Of a DNA stretch of 64,000 nt, positions 38,326 to 51,212 are shown one piece after another. The translations under genes were made by a program, and so were the position numbers. The stretch comes from Methanobacteriota archaeon (lineage in GTDB: Archaea > Undinarchaeota > Undinarchaeia > Undinarchaeales > Undinarchaeaceae), in assembly GCA_002687935.1 (NCBI GenBank), contig NZBN01000007.1:69030-133029 (forward strand). The letters are read 5' to 3'. Below the pieces are notes generated by a model, which saw only the letters and a program-made list of their open reading frames with translations, did no database searches and was not told the origin of the DNA. The stretch's first letter is position 1. Every line of letters starts with the position of its first letter.

Positions 38326-40313
38326 TATATCAGTGAATGCGCAAGCACGAGCCCAATCTCAAGAAGTGCAACCATGTTGACAACCTTGATGAGGGGGTTT
38401 ATTGCAGGTCCTGCTGTATCTTTTGTTGGGTCTCCAACAGTATCTCCTACAACAGCTGCTTTGTGTGCTTCAGATCCCTTTCCTCCGTAATTTCCGTCCT
38501 CTATATACTTTTTGGCATTGTCCCATGCCGCCCCTGAACTTGTCATAAAGAGTGCTAGGAGTAGACCTGAAACAATAACTCCTACTAACATTGCTCCGAG
38601 TGTGATGGGTCCTAGAAGGAAACCGACAGCTATTGGAGCTCCAACTGCAATTACTGCAGGCAGTGCCATCTTCTTTATTGCTGCCTGTGTTACTATATCA
38701 ACACATTTTCCATATTCTGGCTTTGCAGTTCTTTTCATTATTCCCTTTATTTCTCTGAACTGCCTTCTAACTTCATTTACTATTGAGAATGCTGCCTCTC
38801 CGACTGCCTTCATCAGAAGTGAAGAGAATATGAAGGGTAGTACAGCTCCTATAAAGAGCCCAACAATCACGCGTGGGTCATTCAGACTGAATACAAATGT
38901 AGTTGATGTGTGTAGTGCTATTTCTTCTGTATATGCAGCAAACAATACAAGTGCTGCAAGAGCAGCTGAGCCAATTGCATATCCCTTTGTAACAGCCTTT
39001 GTTGTATTTCCTACTGAGTCAAGAGCGTCTGTTATGTTTCTTACTCTTGAAGGAAGGCCTGACATTTCTGCAATTCCTCCTGCATTGTCAGTTATTGGAC
39101 CATATGAATCTATAGCGACTACAATTCCTGTGAATGAAAGCATTGCCATCGCAGCTATTGCAATTCCATAAATTCCTGCTGCAGAATAGGCTATCATAAT
39201 TCCTGCAGATATTACAAGAACTGGAACAAGAGTTGCTTCAAGACCGACTGCCATACCACTTATCAAGTTTGTTGCAGCCCCTGTCTGAGATGCCTTTGCT
39301 ATGGACTGGACTGGTCTGAAATTTGCTGATGTGTAATAATCTGTTATAAACATTATTGCGAATGTAACACCGAGACCTACAAGTGAGGCAATGAAGAGTC
39401 CTATGTCATTCATCACGTACTTAGTTATTGCATAGAAAAGTACGACTGCGATTATTCCTGTTGCGATGACTCCCTTGTAGAGTGCACGCATTATATGCTT
39501 CTTGCTATCTGTTTTTACAAAGTATGTTCCTGCAATAGATGCGAAAATTCCCCCTGCACCAAGAACCATTGGATAGAGTACAGCATTTGCACCTTCAAAG
39601 AGTAGAGTTCCCAAAAGCATTGCACTTATTGCTGTTACTGCATAAGTCTCAAATAGGTCAGCTCCCATTCCTGCACAGTCTCCAACATTGTCTCCAACAT
39701 TGTCAGCTATAACTGCAGGGTTCCTTGGATCATCTTCAGGTATTCCCGCTTCAATCTTTCCGACCATGTCTGCTCCGACATCTGCGGCCTTTGTAAATAT
39801 TCCTCCGCCAACTCGGGCAAACAAACTAACTAGTGATGCTCCAAAACCAAAACCAATAAGAAGTGCAGCTTCTCCGAACCACATATAGAATCCACTGATT
39901 CCAAGAAGTCCAAGACCAACAACTGCCATTCCAGTTACTGCTCCTCCTCGGAAAGCTACTGCAAGTGCATTTTTCAATCCAGATTTTGCAGCAGATGCTG
40001 TCCGTACATTTGCGGCAACAGATATTGCCATTCCTATATATCCTGCAAGGGCGGACATAATTGCTCCGGCAACGAAGCCGACTGCGGTCTGCCAGTTAAG
40101 GAAGTAATATAATATTGGTGCTATAAGTGCTGTGAAAATTGTGATGGTTCTGTACTGTCTGTTCAGATATGCCATTGCACCCTCACTTATGGCGGATGCT
40201 ATCTCCTGCATTTTTGGAGTGCCCTTATTGCACTTCCTTACATCAAGTACAAGGTAGGCTGCAAAAAGCAATCCTGAAATCGCCGCTAGTGGTGCTACAT
40301 ATATTATGCTCAT
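38325..40313 (-). CDS. hppA: membrane-bound inorganic pyrophosphatase (H+-translocating, K+-independent signature)
   Basis: [77 protein letters not shown]. Confidence 0.96.
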   Translation of the reverse strand: MSIIYVAPLAAISGLLFAAYLVLDVRKCNKGTPKMQEIASAISEGAMAYLNRQYRTITIFTALIAPILYYFLNWQTAVGFVAGAIMSALAGYIGMAISVAANVRTASAAKSGLKNALAVAFRGGAVTGMAVVGLGLLGISGFYMWFGEAALLIGFGFGASLVSLFARVGGGIFTKAADVGADMVGKIEAGIPEDDPRNPAVIADNVGDNVGDCAGMGADLFETYAVTAISAMLLGTLLFEGANAVLYPMVLGAGGIFASIAGTYFVKTDSKKHIMRALYKGVIATGIIAVVLFYAITKYVMNDIGLFIASLVGLGVTFAIMFITDYYTSANFRPVQSIAKASQTGAATNLISGMAVGLEATLVPVLVISAGIMIAYSAAGIYGIAIAAMAMLSFTGIVVAIDSYGPITDNAGGIAEMSGLPSRVRNITDALDSVGNTTKAVTKGYAIGSAALAALVLFAAYTEEIALHTSTTFVFSLNDPRVIVGLFIGAVLPFIFSSLLMKAVGEAAFSIVNEVRRQFREIKGIMKRTAKPEYGKCVDIVTQAAIKKMALPAVIAVGAPIAVGFLLGPITLGAMLVGVIVSGLLLALFMTSSGAAWDNAKKYIEDGNYGGKGSEAHKAAVVGDTVGDPTKDTAGPAINPLIKVVNMVALLEIGLVLAHSLI

Positions 40314-40374
40314 TGGTACATCTTAGTCTAAAGAACTCTTTTCTAATATTACGCGTAATATATAAGCCTTATGC

Positions 40375-40782
40375 TCAAGCCTTCGGGTGCCTCGATTTCT
40401 TGGGATATTTTTTCTGGCTGATGTAAATAGTAAGTATATTCCGTTTTTTTGCCCTGTCTCGAAGTCCGCGGTCATTGGTATATATATAGGCGCCTCGTTC
40501 CTGTGCAAAGGAAAGTATGGCACTGTCAACAGTTCTCTGTCCTTTATTGGCTTCAACGATTTTTGCTTTTTTAATTATCTGATTCAGCGCAAGTTTTGCT
40601 GCGGCCTTTGTCTGACCTCGCCCTTTCTCAGAAAGTTTTTTCACTTCTTCGACAACGAAGCTAGGAATTATAGCATCATAGCTCCCTAGGAAATGTTCAA
40701 GGTCACTGAAAATATCTCTGCCTCCTTTCTTTCCCGGAATCAGAAGGGCATTCGTATCCAGAACAACTTTATTGACTTTCAT
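40375..40782 (-). CDS. PIN-domain nuclease (FCF1/VapC9-like)
   Basis: VVLDTNALLIP, TVDSAILSFAQERGAYIYTNDRGLRDRAKKRNI. Confidence 0.85.
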   Translation of the reverse strand: MKVNKVVLDTNALLIPGKKGGRDIFSDLEHFLGSYDAIIPSFVVEEVKKLSEKGRGQTKAAAKLALNQIIKKAKIVEANKGQRTVDSAILSFAQERGAYIYTNDRGLRDRAKKRNILTIYISQKKYPKKSRHPKA

Positions 40783-40818
40783 ATTGCTAATTAAGTTTGT
40801 TACTTATAAAAAATATTC

Positions 40819-42021
40819 CTATCGTACTATTCCATAGCCAATAAGTCGCCATCTTGAGCCATATCTTCTTGCTATTGTTATACGGCCTCCTGTTTCTACA
40901 CAGGCGGGGAATTTGAACTTGAATTCATACTGCCCCTTCTTTCCACCTGATTGCACTATTCCTACATTCGTTGAGGTTCCTATGTTTAGCATCAGAGGCT
41001 CGTGCTTTGAAAGTGGCTTAATTTCAAGCTCCTCTTCAGAGCCGACAGCTCTGTCCAGCAGATGAACTTCCATACTCACAGTTTTTACGGATTCAGTAAG
41101 ACTTCCCCTATTTCCGACTATTCGTCCGGCCATTTTATCTGATTTTGTCAGGCTTGGGTCCAAGCCAGTTTCAATTCCAAAAGTTCCACCCCTTTCAACT
41201 ACTTTAACTTCGTCTCCTCCTGACGTCAGCTTGATTATTTCTGTGCTTACAAATTTTCCGTCTCGGCTTGGTCCAATATCAATTTCATCTCCGACTTTTA
41301 GAACTCCTTCAACAAGAGCTCCTCCTATTACACCGCCCTTCATTTTAACCGGGTCAGAACCTGGCTTGTTTATGTCGAATGAGCGGGCAATGTACATCCT
41401 CGGTTTCTTACCTTTCTTAGATTCTGCTGTTGGAATGCTTTCTTGAATAGTTTCGATTAAAGAATCTATATTAGTTCCCAGTTCTGCTGAAACCGGTATT
41501 ATCGGGGCATTCTCGGCGACTGTACCTTTAACAAATTCCTGTATCTGTTTATAATTTTCAATAGCCTGCGCCTCTGTAACTAAGTCTATTTTATTCTGAA
41601 CAATTATTATGTTCCGTATTCCAACAATGTCGAGTGCCATTAAATGTTCCTTTGTCTGTGGCTGAGGACAGTCTTCACTTGCTGAAACAAGAAGAAGTGC
41701 TCCGTCCATAATTGAAGCTCCTGAAAGCATAGTTGCCATGAGGGTTTCGTGCCCCGGGGCGTCAACAAAACTTACTGAGCGAAGCTTAGTCGCGTTGCCC
41801 TTGCAATTTTCGTCCTTCTCCGTAGGGGTGTAAAAAACATTTCCTTTCTTATCTTTGCATTTGTAAAATGTCGCGTCGGCATACCCAAGCCGGATTGTAA
41901 TTCCTCTCTTAAGTTCCTCAGAATGTCTGTCTGTCCAGACACCTGTCAGTCTCTTTGTAAGTGTAGTTTTGCCGTGATCAACATGTCCCACAAGCCCAAT
42001 AGTAAGTTCAGGGAGCGACAC
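40819..42021 (-). CDS. eif2g: translation initiation factor aIF2 subunit gamma
   Basis: GHVDHGKTTLTKRLTGVWTDRHSEELKRGITIRLGYAD, FVDAPGHETLMATMLSGA, NKIDLV. Confidence 0.97.
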   Translation of the reverse strand: MSLPELTIGLVGHVDHGKTTLTKRLTGVWTDRHSEELKRGITIRLGYADATFYKCKDKKGNVFYTPTEKDENCKGNATKLRSVSFVDAPGHETLMATMLSGASIMDGALLLVSASEDCPQPQTKEHLMALDIVGIRNIIIVQNKIDLVTEAQAIENYKQIQEFVKGTVAENAPIIPVSAELGTNIDSLIETIQESIPTAESKKGKKPRMYIARSFDINKPGSDPVKMKGGVIGGALVEGVLKVGDEIDIGPSRDGKFVSTEIIKLTSGGDEVKVVERGGTFGIETGLDPSLTKSDKMAGRIVGNRGSLTESVKTVSMEVHLLDRAVGSEEELEIKPLSKHEPLMLNIGTSTNVGIVQSGGKKGQYEFKFKFPACVETGGRITIARRYGSRWRLIGYGIVR

Positions 42022-42024
42022 TAA

Positions 42025-42603
42025 TCAGCCCTCCACGGCCTTTTCGTCGCTTTCTTCCTCTGCGTTTTCTGAACTTTCTTCCTCTTTTTCCTCAGAAGCT
42101 TCTCCCGTCTTCTTTTCTTCAACGGGTGCTTTTCCTTTCTCTTCTGCTGGTTCTTCAGCCTTTTCCTCAGCTGAAGCTTTCTCAGCTTTTCCTTCAACAT
42201 TTGTCTCAGTTGCTCCTTCTTCAGCAGGCGCCTCTTCAGCCGCCGGTGCGAGAAGTTTGTCCAAAGGCTCCTTACCTTCTTTGACTATTTTTGTGTTAAG
42301 CTGAACAATATTTCCTGAAACAATGGTTCCGTGAACTCTCTTCTTTCTTCTTTCTCCCTTCCTCTTTGCTCTGAATCCTGTGCTATTTGAAAGGAGAAGT
42401 TTTCTAGAAGTGGCTCCGGAAACATCACGCCTCATTGGAGTGCCACTGGCATCTGAACCTCCAGTTATTTCAAGTTCGTATCCTGCCAGGTTCAATACTT
42501 CGCCCTTTACTGCGTCTCCTACTTTCTTCCCAGTAAAATTGCTTATATCTGTTTCAACAGAGTAAGTTTTTCCTGTCTTTGTATTCCCAATAACAACTTT
42601 CAT
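42025..42603 (-). CDS. rps6e: ribosomal protein S6e with acidic C-terminal tail
   Basis: YELEITGGSDASGTPMRRDVSG, RKRVHGTIVSGNIVQLN. Confidence 0.94.
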   Translation of the reverse strand: MKVVIGNTKTGKTYSVETDISNFTGKKVGDAVKGEVLNLAGYELEITGGSDASGTPMRRDVSGATSRKLLLSNSTGFRAKRKGERRKKRVHGTIVSGNIVQLNTKIVKEGKEPLDKLLAPAAEEAPAEEGATETNVEGKAEKASAEEKAEEPAEEKGKAPVEEKKTGEASEEKEEESSENAEEESDEKAVEG

Positions 42604-42683
42604 AGTAACTCCCTAAAAGGTGGTGTACTGCTTAATAACCTTTGTGCTATTTAAGGATTGTGAGCTTGTTCGCTTTTCCCTTT

Positions 42684-44435
42684 TTACTTCTTCCTTGCTA
42701 TTTTTTCGGTTTCCTCAAGAATCGCTATATCAAAACCTGTCAAAATATCTGCCAGTTTCTCTCGCATTTCCCTTGCTTCACTCGGAGCCATTTTAACATA
42801 GAATTCATCTCCTTCAAAAATGTTCTTTCCGACAGATGCACCGTCTATCGATACCGAAACTTGATCTCCAATTATTGCTTTTTGAACAGTATCTCCCTCT
42901 TTCTGCATTTCTTTTATTGTCCCAACAGTGATTCCGTCCTGGTTCATCAGCTCACACTTAGGAGATATACTGCCTCCCAAGACTTCAAGACCAACAACTG
43001 CCGGCTTGTTCTGCCTGAATATCATACCTTTCATAAATTTGGCTTTTCCAGGGAGAGTCCTGTCTTTCAGAGCATTTTCCTTCCTTCTCTCTACTTCTTC
43101 CTTCTCCCATTCCTTATAATCATCAATGAGACTGTAAACTACTCCTCCCTCAAATACCTTTATTCCAAAGTCATAAACATCTTTATCGACTCCTGGAAGC
43201 AGTTTGACATTAAAGGCAAATATAACTGCATTTGCAGGACTCTCTTCCTTCAATGCAGCAACTTCTGTTATATCTTTCTTGGAAATTGCCCCGACTTCTG
43301 CCTTCCTCACTGATATTCCTCCTTCTGTCAGAAGTCGCACAAGAGCTTCCAATGAACCAAGTGTATCTGCCTTAACGAATGCTCCGGTTTCTCCTGTTTC
43401 AATCTGAATCTCTTCCAACTCAGACTTCACCAGATTTTTCATCTCTTCAATTCCCTCTTCATCTCGGGCTGCGTATACTGGTGAACCTGCAATTACATCT
43501 TCAAGCCCTGGTGCCGAAATTTTTACTCCTATTGCGGCTGTGACTTGGTCAACTGATTTGAATTTTTTCTCAACTCTGAGTTCTGCAAGAGGATTTGGGA
43601 GGAAAATTGCCTTAGTATTTGTAACTAAAGGCTCGTCAAGAGTTCCGACAACAATTTTGTCCCCTTTCTTTAAAGTTCCGTCATAAAGTATGACGTCCAT
43701 AGTCGTTCCGAGCCCTTCAGACTGCTTGACTTCTAGAACTGAGCCCTTGGCAGGCCTGTCTTTATGAACTTCCAACTGTTCTTCCATATACCTCTGAACC
43801 AAACCAACAAGGACCATAAGAATTTCCTTCAATCCCTCTCCTGTTTTTGCGCTGAAAGGAACTATTGCCACCTGCTTTGCAAAATCATTTACTCTGTCAT
43901 ATCGTTCCGAGCTTATGTCAGCTTTGTAGAGATTTTCAACCAAGGAGTAAAGTTTCATATCAAGATTCTGCTGAACATCTTCCTGCTGACTCTTGAATGA
44001 ATCCATAAAATTCTTCTCGGGCTGACTGTTCCATCTTGGGATTAGGTCAACCTTATTCGCGGCGACTAGGAATGGCGTTTTATAAGATTTCAGAATGCTT
44101 AGCGCCTCGTGAGTCTGGGGTTTGAAGCCCTCATTTACATCGACTACGAGAATTCCCATGTCTGATATTGAGCCTCCTCTCTTCCTGAGGTTCGTAAAAG
44201 CGGCGTGCCCCGGTGTATCTATAAACAGGAGTCCCGGAGTTTTCAGTCCATCATCTTTAAGCAGATTTCCACAGAGTTTCTTTACAACTTCCATCGGAAC
44301 TTCTGTTGCGCCGATGTGCTGCGTTATTCCTCCTGCTTCCTTTTCTGTTATAGCTGAGCCTCTAATCTTGTCTAGAAGTGATGTCTTTCCGTGGTCTATA
44401 TGGCCAAGCACCGAAACTATTGGTTGTCTAATCAT
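42684..44435 (-). CDS. infB: translation initiation factor aIF5B
   Basis: QPIVSVLGHIDHGKTSLLDKIRGS, ITQHIGATEVP, FIDTPGHAAFTNLRKRGGSISDMGILVVDVNEGFKPQT. Confidence 0.97.
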   Translation of the reverse strand: MIRQPIVSVLGHIDHGKTSLLDKIRGSAITEKEAGGITQHIGATEVPMEVVKKLCGNLLKDDGLKTPGLLFIDTPGHAAFTNLRKRGGSISDMGILVVDVNEGFKPQTHEALSILKSYKTPFLVAANKVDLIPRWNSQPEKNFMDSFKSQQEDVQQNLDMKLYSLVENLYKADISSERYDRVNDFAKQVAIVPFSAKTGEGLKEILMVLVGLVQRYMEEQLEVHKDRPAKGSVLEVKQSEGLGTTMDVILYDGTLKKGDKIVVGTLDEPLVTNTKAIFLPNPLAELRVEKKFKSVDQVTAAIGVKISAPGLEDVIAGSPVYAARDEEGIEEMKNLVKSELEEIQIETGETGAFVKADTLGSLEALVRLLTEGGISVRKAEVGAISKKDITEVAALKEESPANAVIFAFNVKLLPGVDKDVYDFGIKVFEGGVVYSLIDDYKEWEKEEVERRKENALKDRTLPGKAKFMKGMIFRQNKPAVVGLEVLGGSISPKCELMNQDGITVGTIKEMQKEGDTVQKAIIGDQVSVSIDGASVGKNIFEGDEFYVKMAPSEAREMREKLADILTGFDIAILEETEKIARKK

Positions 44436-44514
44436 TTTACAAATCTCCTTTTCTACTGGTTTACTGGCTTAATAACCTTTATTAAAGCTTATATAGTGAC
44501 AAACTCACTCCTAT

Positions 44515-44863
44515 ATTGCGAGGAGCAGAAGGGCAACTAACCCGAATGGTCTAACTATTTGGGAGGAAAATCTTCCACCTTCAGCAATGCAGTCAGAAAT
44601 GACAGTCGCGAGAGCGGCTATCGCAGTCACAGAAACGAACGCCCCTGGGTTAATGCAATGACGCCTACAGCAGAGGTCGCACAGGGATACGGTGAAACGA
44701 GCTGCGGATGCGCGGGTGCAAGCCAAAAGTATTCCATTGACATGCTGATGAGGAATACGGTTCGGCGCTTAGTAGAATGTTGCCTGCTCCGTCAAAGGAG
44801 CCCGGTTGGCTAATTACAAATCATCCGGATAACAGAAGGAGATTTACTCTCTGCACCTCGCAT
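44515..44863 (+). ncRNA. rnpB: RNase P RNA
   Basis: 5' GCGAGG-AGCAG pairs with 3' CTGC-A-CCTCGC (P1); CR-I GAGGAAAATCTTCC; ACAGGGATACGGTGAAACGAGCTGCGGATGCGCGGGTGCAAGCCA; 3' ATAACAGAAGGAGATTTACT (CR-V); TATA-like CTTATATAG about 25 bp upstream. Confidence 0.93.
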
Positions 44864-44917
44864 CTTACTTTTCCCAGTCTGCGGATTCTTTTTATAGTCC
44901 TTCTTACTAGATGTTCT

Positions 44918-45268
44918 ATGGGAGATTGGCAGGAACTGAAGAAGAAAGTAGATGAATTTATAAAAGTGCGTGACTGGGGACAGTTCCACAATCCAAAAGA
45001 TATAGCTGTGTCAATTTCAATTGAGGCGGCCGAGCTTCTTGAGAATTTCCAATGGGTAAGGTCTGACGATGTTGAAGCACATCTTGGAAACGGCAAGCTT
45101 GCTGAAGTCAAGGACGAACTCGCAGATGTGATTATTTATTGCCTGAGTATGGCATCCGCACTTGATGTTGATTTAGAGGCATCAGTTCTTGAGAAGCTCA
45201 GGAAAAACGGGGAGAAATATCCTGTAGATAAGTCTAAGGGCAGTTACAAAAAATATAATGAGTTATAG
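44918..45268 (+). CDS. MazG-like nucleotide pyrophosphohydrolase
   Basis: ISIEAAELLENFQWV...EVKDELADVIIYCLSMASALDVD; ATG 44918 used because the upstream ORF extension lies in RNase P RNA. Confidence 0.9.
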   Translation: MGDWQELKKKVDEFIKVRDWGQFHNPKDIAVSISIEAAELLENFQWVRSDDVEAHLGNGKLAEVKDELADVIIYCLSMASALDVDLEASVLEKLRKNGEKYPVDKSKGSYKKYNEL

Positions 45269-45459
45269 TGCAAAAATTCTCTCTGCAGTTAAATACTCAG
45301 TTGTTTTTAATCCGTTCTGATTTTAATCATAAGAAATAGTTATATTTGGGCTATCTAAGTATCTCTAGATGAATTAAGAAAGATTATAGCTCGCGCTATT
45401 TTTTATAAAAATAAAGAGCATAACGGCCCTGCACAACAAAGAATTTGAGTATTTCTGAG

Positions 45460-48405
<2,946 letters not shown>

Positions 48406-48550
48406 CAAGTCTTTCTTTGTTGCGCAGGACCTATATTATGCACGCAGCAATTGCTGCTCTTAGCATAAGGACCCTTCATCGGAGAGAGGGATCTATCCAT
48501 CTCCTGGGTGCCTCTTAGCTCCTCGACACTTGTCTTGGAGCCGCACTACA

Positions 48551-48625
48551 TGGACTCGGCGTGATTTGAACACGCGGCCTCCTGCTTGCAAAGCAGGCGC
48601 TCTAGCCGGGCTGAGCTACGAGCCC
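48551..48625 (-). tRNA. tRNA-Ala(TGC) in 16S-23S spacer
   Basis: GGGCTCG...CCTGCTTTGCAAGCAGG...GCGTGTTCAAATCACGC CGAGTCC A. Confidence 0.95.
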
Positions 48626-48705
48626 TTTATCCGGCTTGTTCCGACCACACGAGCCGGTTATTTATTGACCAATGAGAGTAAACGCCCAACCACCCCTGTT
48701 TGTTT

Positions 48706-50172
<1,467 letters not shown>

Positions 50173-50390
50173 TAACAGAGATGGTTGGGTATCGTCTCTC
50201 ATTGGCCAATGATCAGATACCAATACTAAGTATTAGTCCTCATGATAAGCAAGCTACAATAAACTGTCTAAGGAAGTATAGATTCGATCACTCCTCCCAA
50301 AGCAATCATTGCAGCCGCTATCTATTTAGCCATACTTTGTAGAGGGCTAAGCTCAAATTAAATTGAGCGACTTATTGAATGCCCGAGCCA

Positions 50391-50403
50391 CTATATATAG
50401 TTT
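50391..50403 (-). promoter_or_regulatory. rRNA operon TATA element
   Basis: AAACTATATATAGT on the minus strand, about 220 bp upstream of 16S. Confidence 0.6.
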
Positions 50404-50435
50404 ATTAGAATTTTCCAAATTTCCTTAAAATAAAA

Positions 50436-50566
50436 TGCGGGGAGTAGGATTCGAACCTACGAAGGCACTAAGCCACATGGTGTCTTATCATCACGTCCTG
50501 CGACGTTCATCGCTCAAGACTGTGTGATCTTGAGCCATGCCCATTTGACCGCTCTGGAATCCCCGC
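50436..50566 (-). tRNA. tRNA-Leu(CAA) with 47-nt intron (50482-50528)
   Basis: GCGGGGA/TCCCCGC acceptor, D arm CCA..TGG, anticodon stem CATGG/CCATG enclosing CTCAAG + 47 nt + A, long variable arm, GTAGGTTCGAATCCTAC T arm. Confidence 0.88.
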
Positions 50567-50601
50567 ATCGGCAAGTTTCACTTCTTTTCGGTAACTTGCA
50601 A

Positions 50602-50673
50602 TGCGCCGACCGGGACTCGAACCCGGGTTACGAGCTTGGAAGGCTCGGGTCATAGCCACTAGACCACCGGCGC
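50602..50673 (-). tRNA. tRNA-Gly(TCC)
   Basis: GCGCCGG/TCGGCGC acceptor; GAGCC-TTCCAAG-CTC anticodon arm; CCGGGTTCGAGTCCCGG T arm. Confidence 0.94.
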
Positions 50674-50720
50674 ATAAGTGTTTCTTTTGAAACAATCTTC
50701 AAGAAGCTATTAAAGAGTTT

Positions 50721-51113
50721 CTATTCTCTAGTGTTTCCAAACTCTTCCAGAATCTTGTCAAGGTCCAAGCCCTCTTCATGATTCAGAGAAAGTGGCATCT
50801 TTCCGTAATAGGGAATAAGATGTACATGTGTGTGCGGAACTTCTTCACCCATCAGAAGAACAAAAATCTTCTCAGCTCCGAAAGATTCCTTCATTTTCTT
50901 TCCGACTTCTTGGACAGCTCCGAAAAGCTCCTTCTCAGAGTCCCTTGCCATATCCAAAAAACTCTCAGAATGTTCCTTCGGTATAACAAGCGCGTGTCCC
51001 CTGGAAGCCGGTCGGATATCCAAAAATGCAATGTGGCTCCCATCCTCCCACAGCCGCTTTGCCGGTATGTCACCGGCTGCAATCTTACAGAATATGCAGT
51101 TTTCAGTAGCCAT
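50721..51113 (-). CDS. HIT family hydrolase
   Basis: CIFCKIAAGDIPAKRLWEDGSHIAFLDIRPASRGHALVIPKEH; HTHVHLIPYY. Confidence 0.94.
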   Translation of the reverse strand: MATENCIFCKIAAGDIPAKRLWEDGSHIAFLDIRPASRGHALVIPKEHSESFLDMARDSEKELFGAVQEVGKKMKESFGAEKIFVLLMGEEVPHTHVHLIPYYGKMPLSLNHEEGLDLDKILEEFGNTRE

Positions 51114-51212
51114 TCTGGAAACTCTTAGAGTTCTCTGTCATTTAAAAAGCTTTCTTTTTCCCCAGTTTCGCGGGATTCGTGTTAAATAGCTTTTCTTGAC
51201 ATTAATAATATT

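Noticed and set aside
38512-39171. 219-aa plus-strand ORF
   Set aside because: Antisense of hppA, repetitive Ala/Ile/Ser composition from codon periodicity.
42642-43313. 223-aa plus-strand ORF
   Set aside because: Antisense to the C-terminal half of infB, Phe/Ser/Cys-rich composition typical of a shadow frame.
44777-44917. N-terminal extension of the MazG ORF
   Set aside because: Overlaps RNase P RNA; ATG 44918 matches the MazG domain start.
45269-45459. 5S rRNA downstream of 23S
   Set aside because: The sequence after 23S is AT-rich with no 5S-like helices; 5S must be elsewhere, which is common in archaea.
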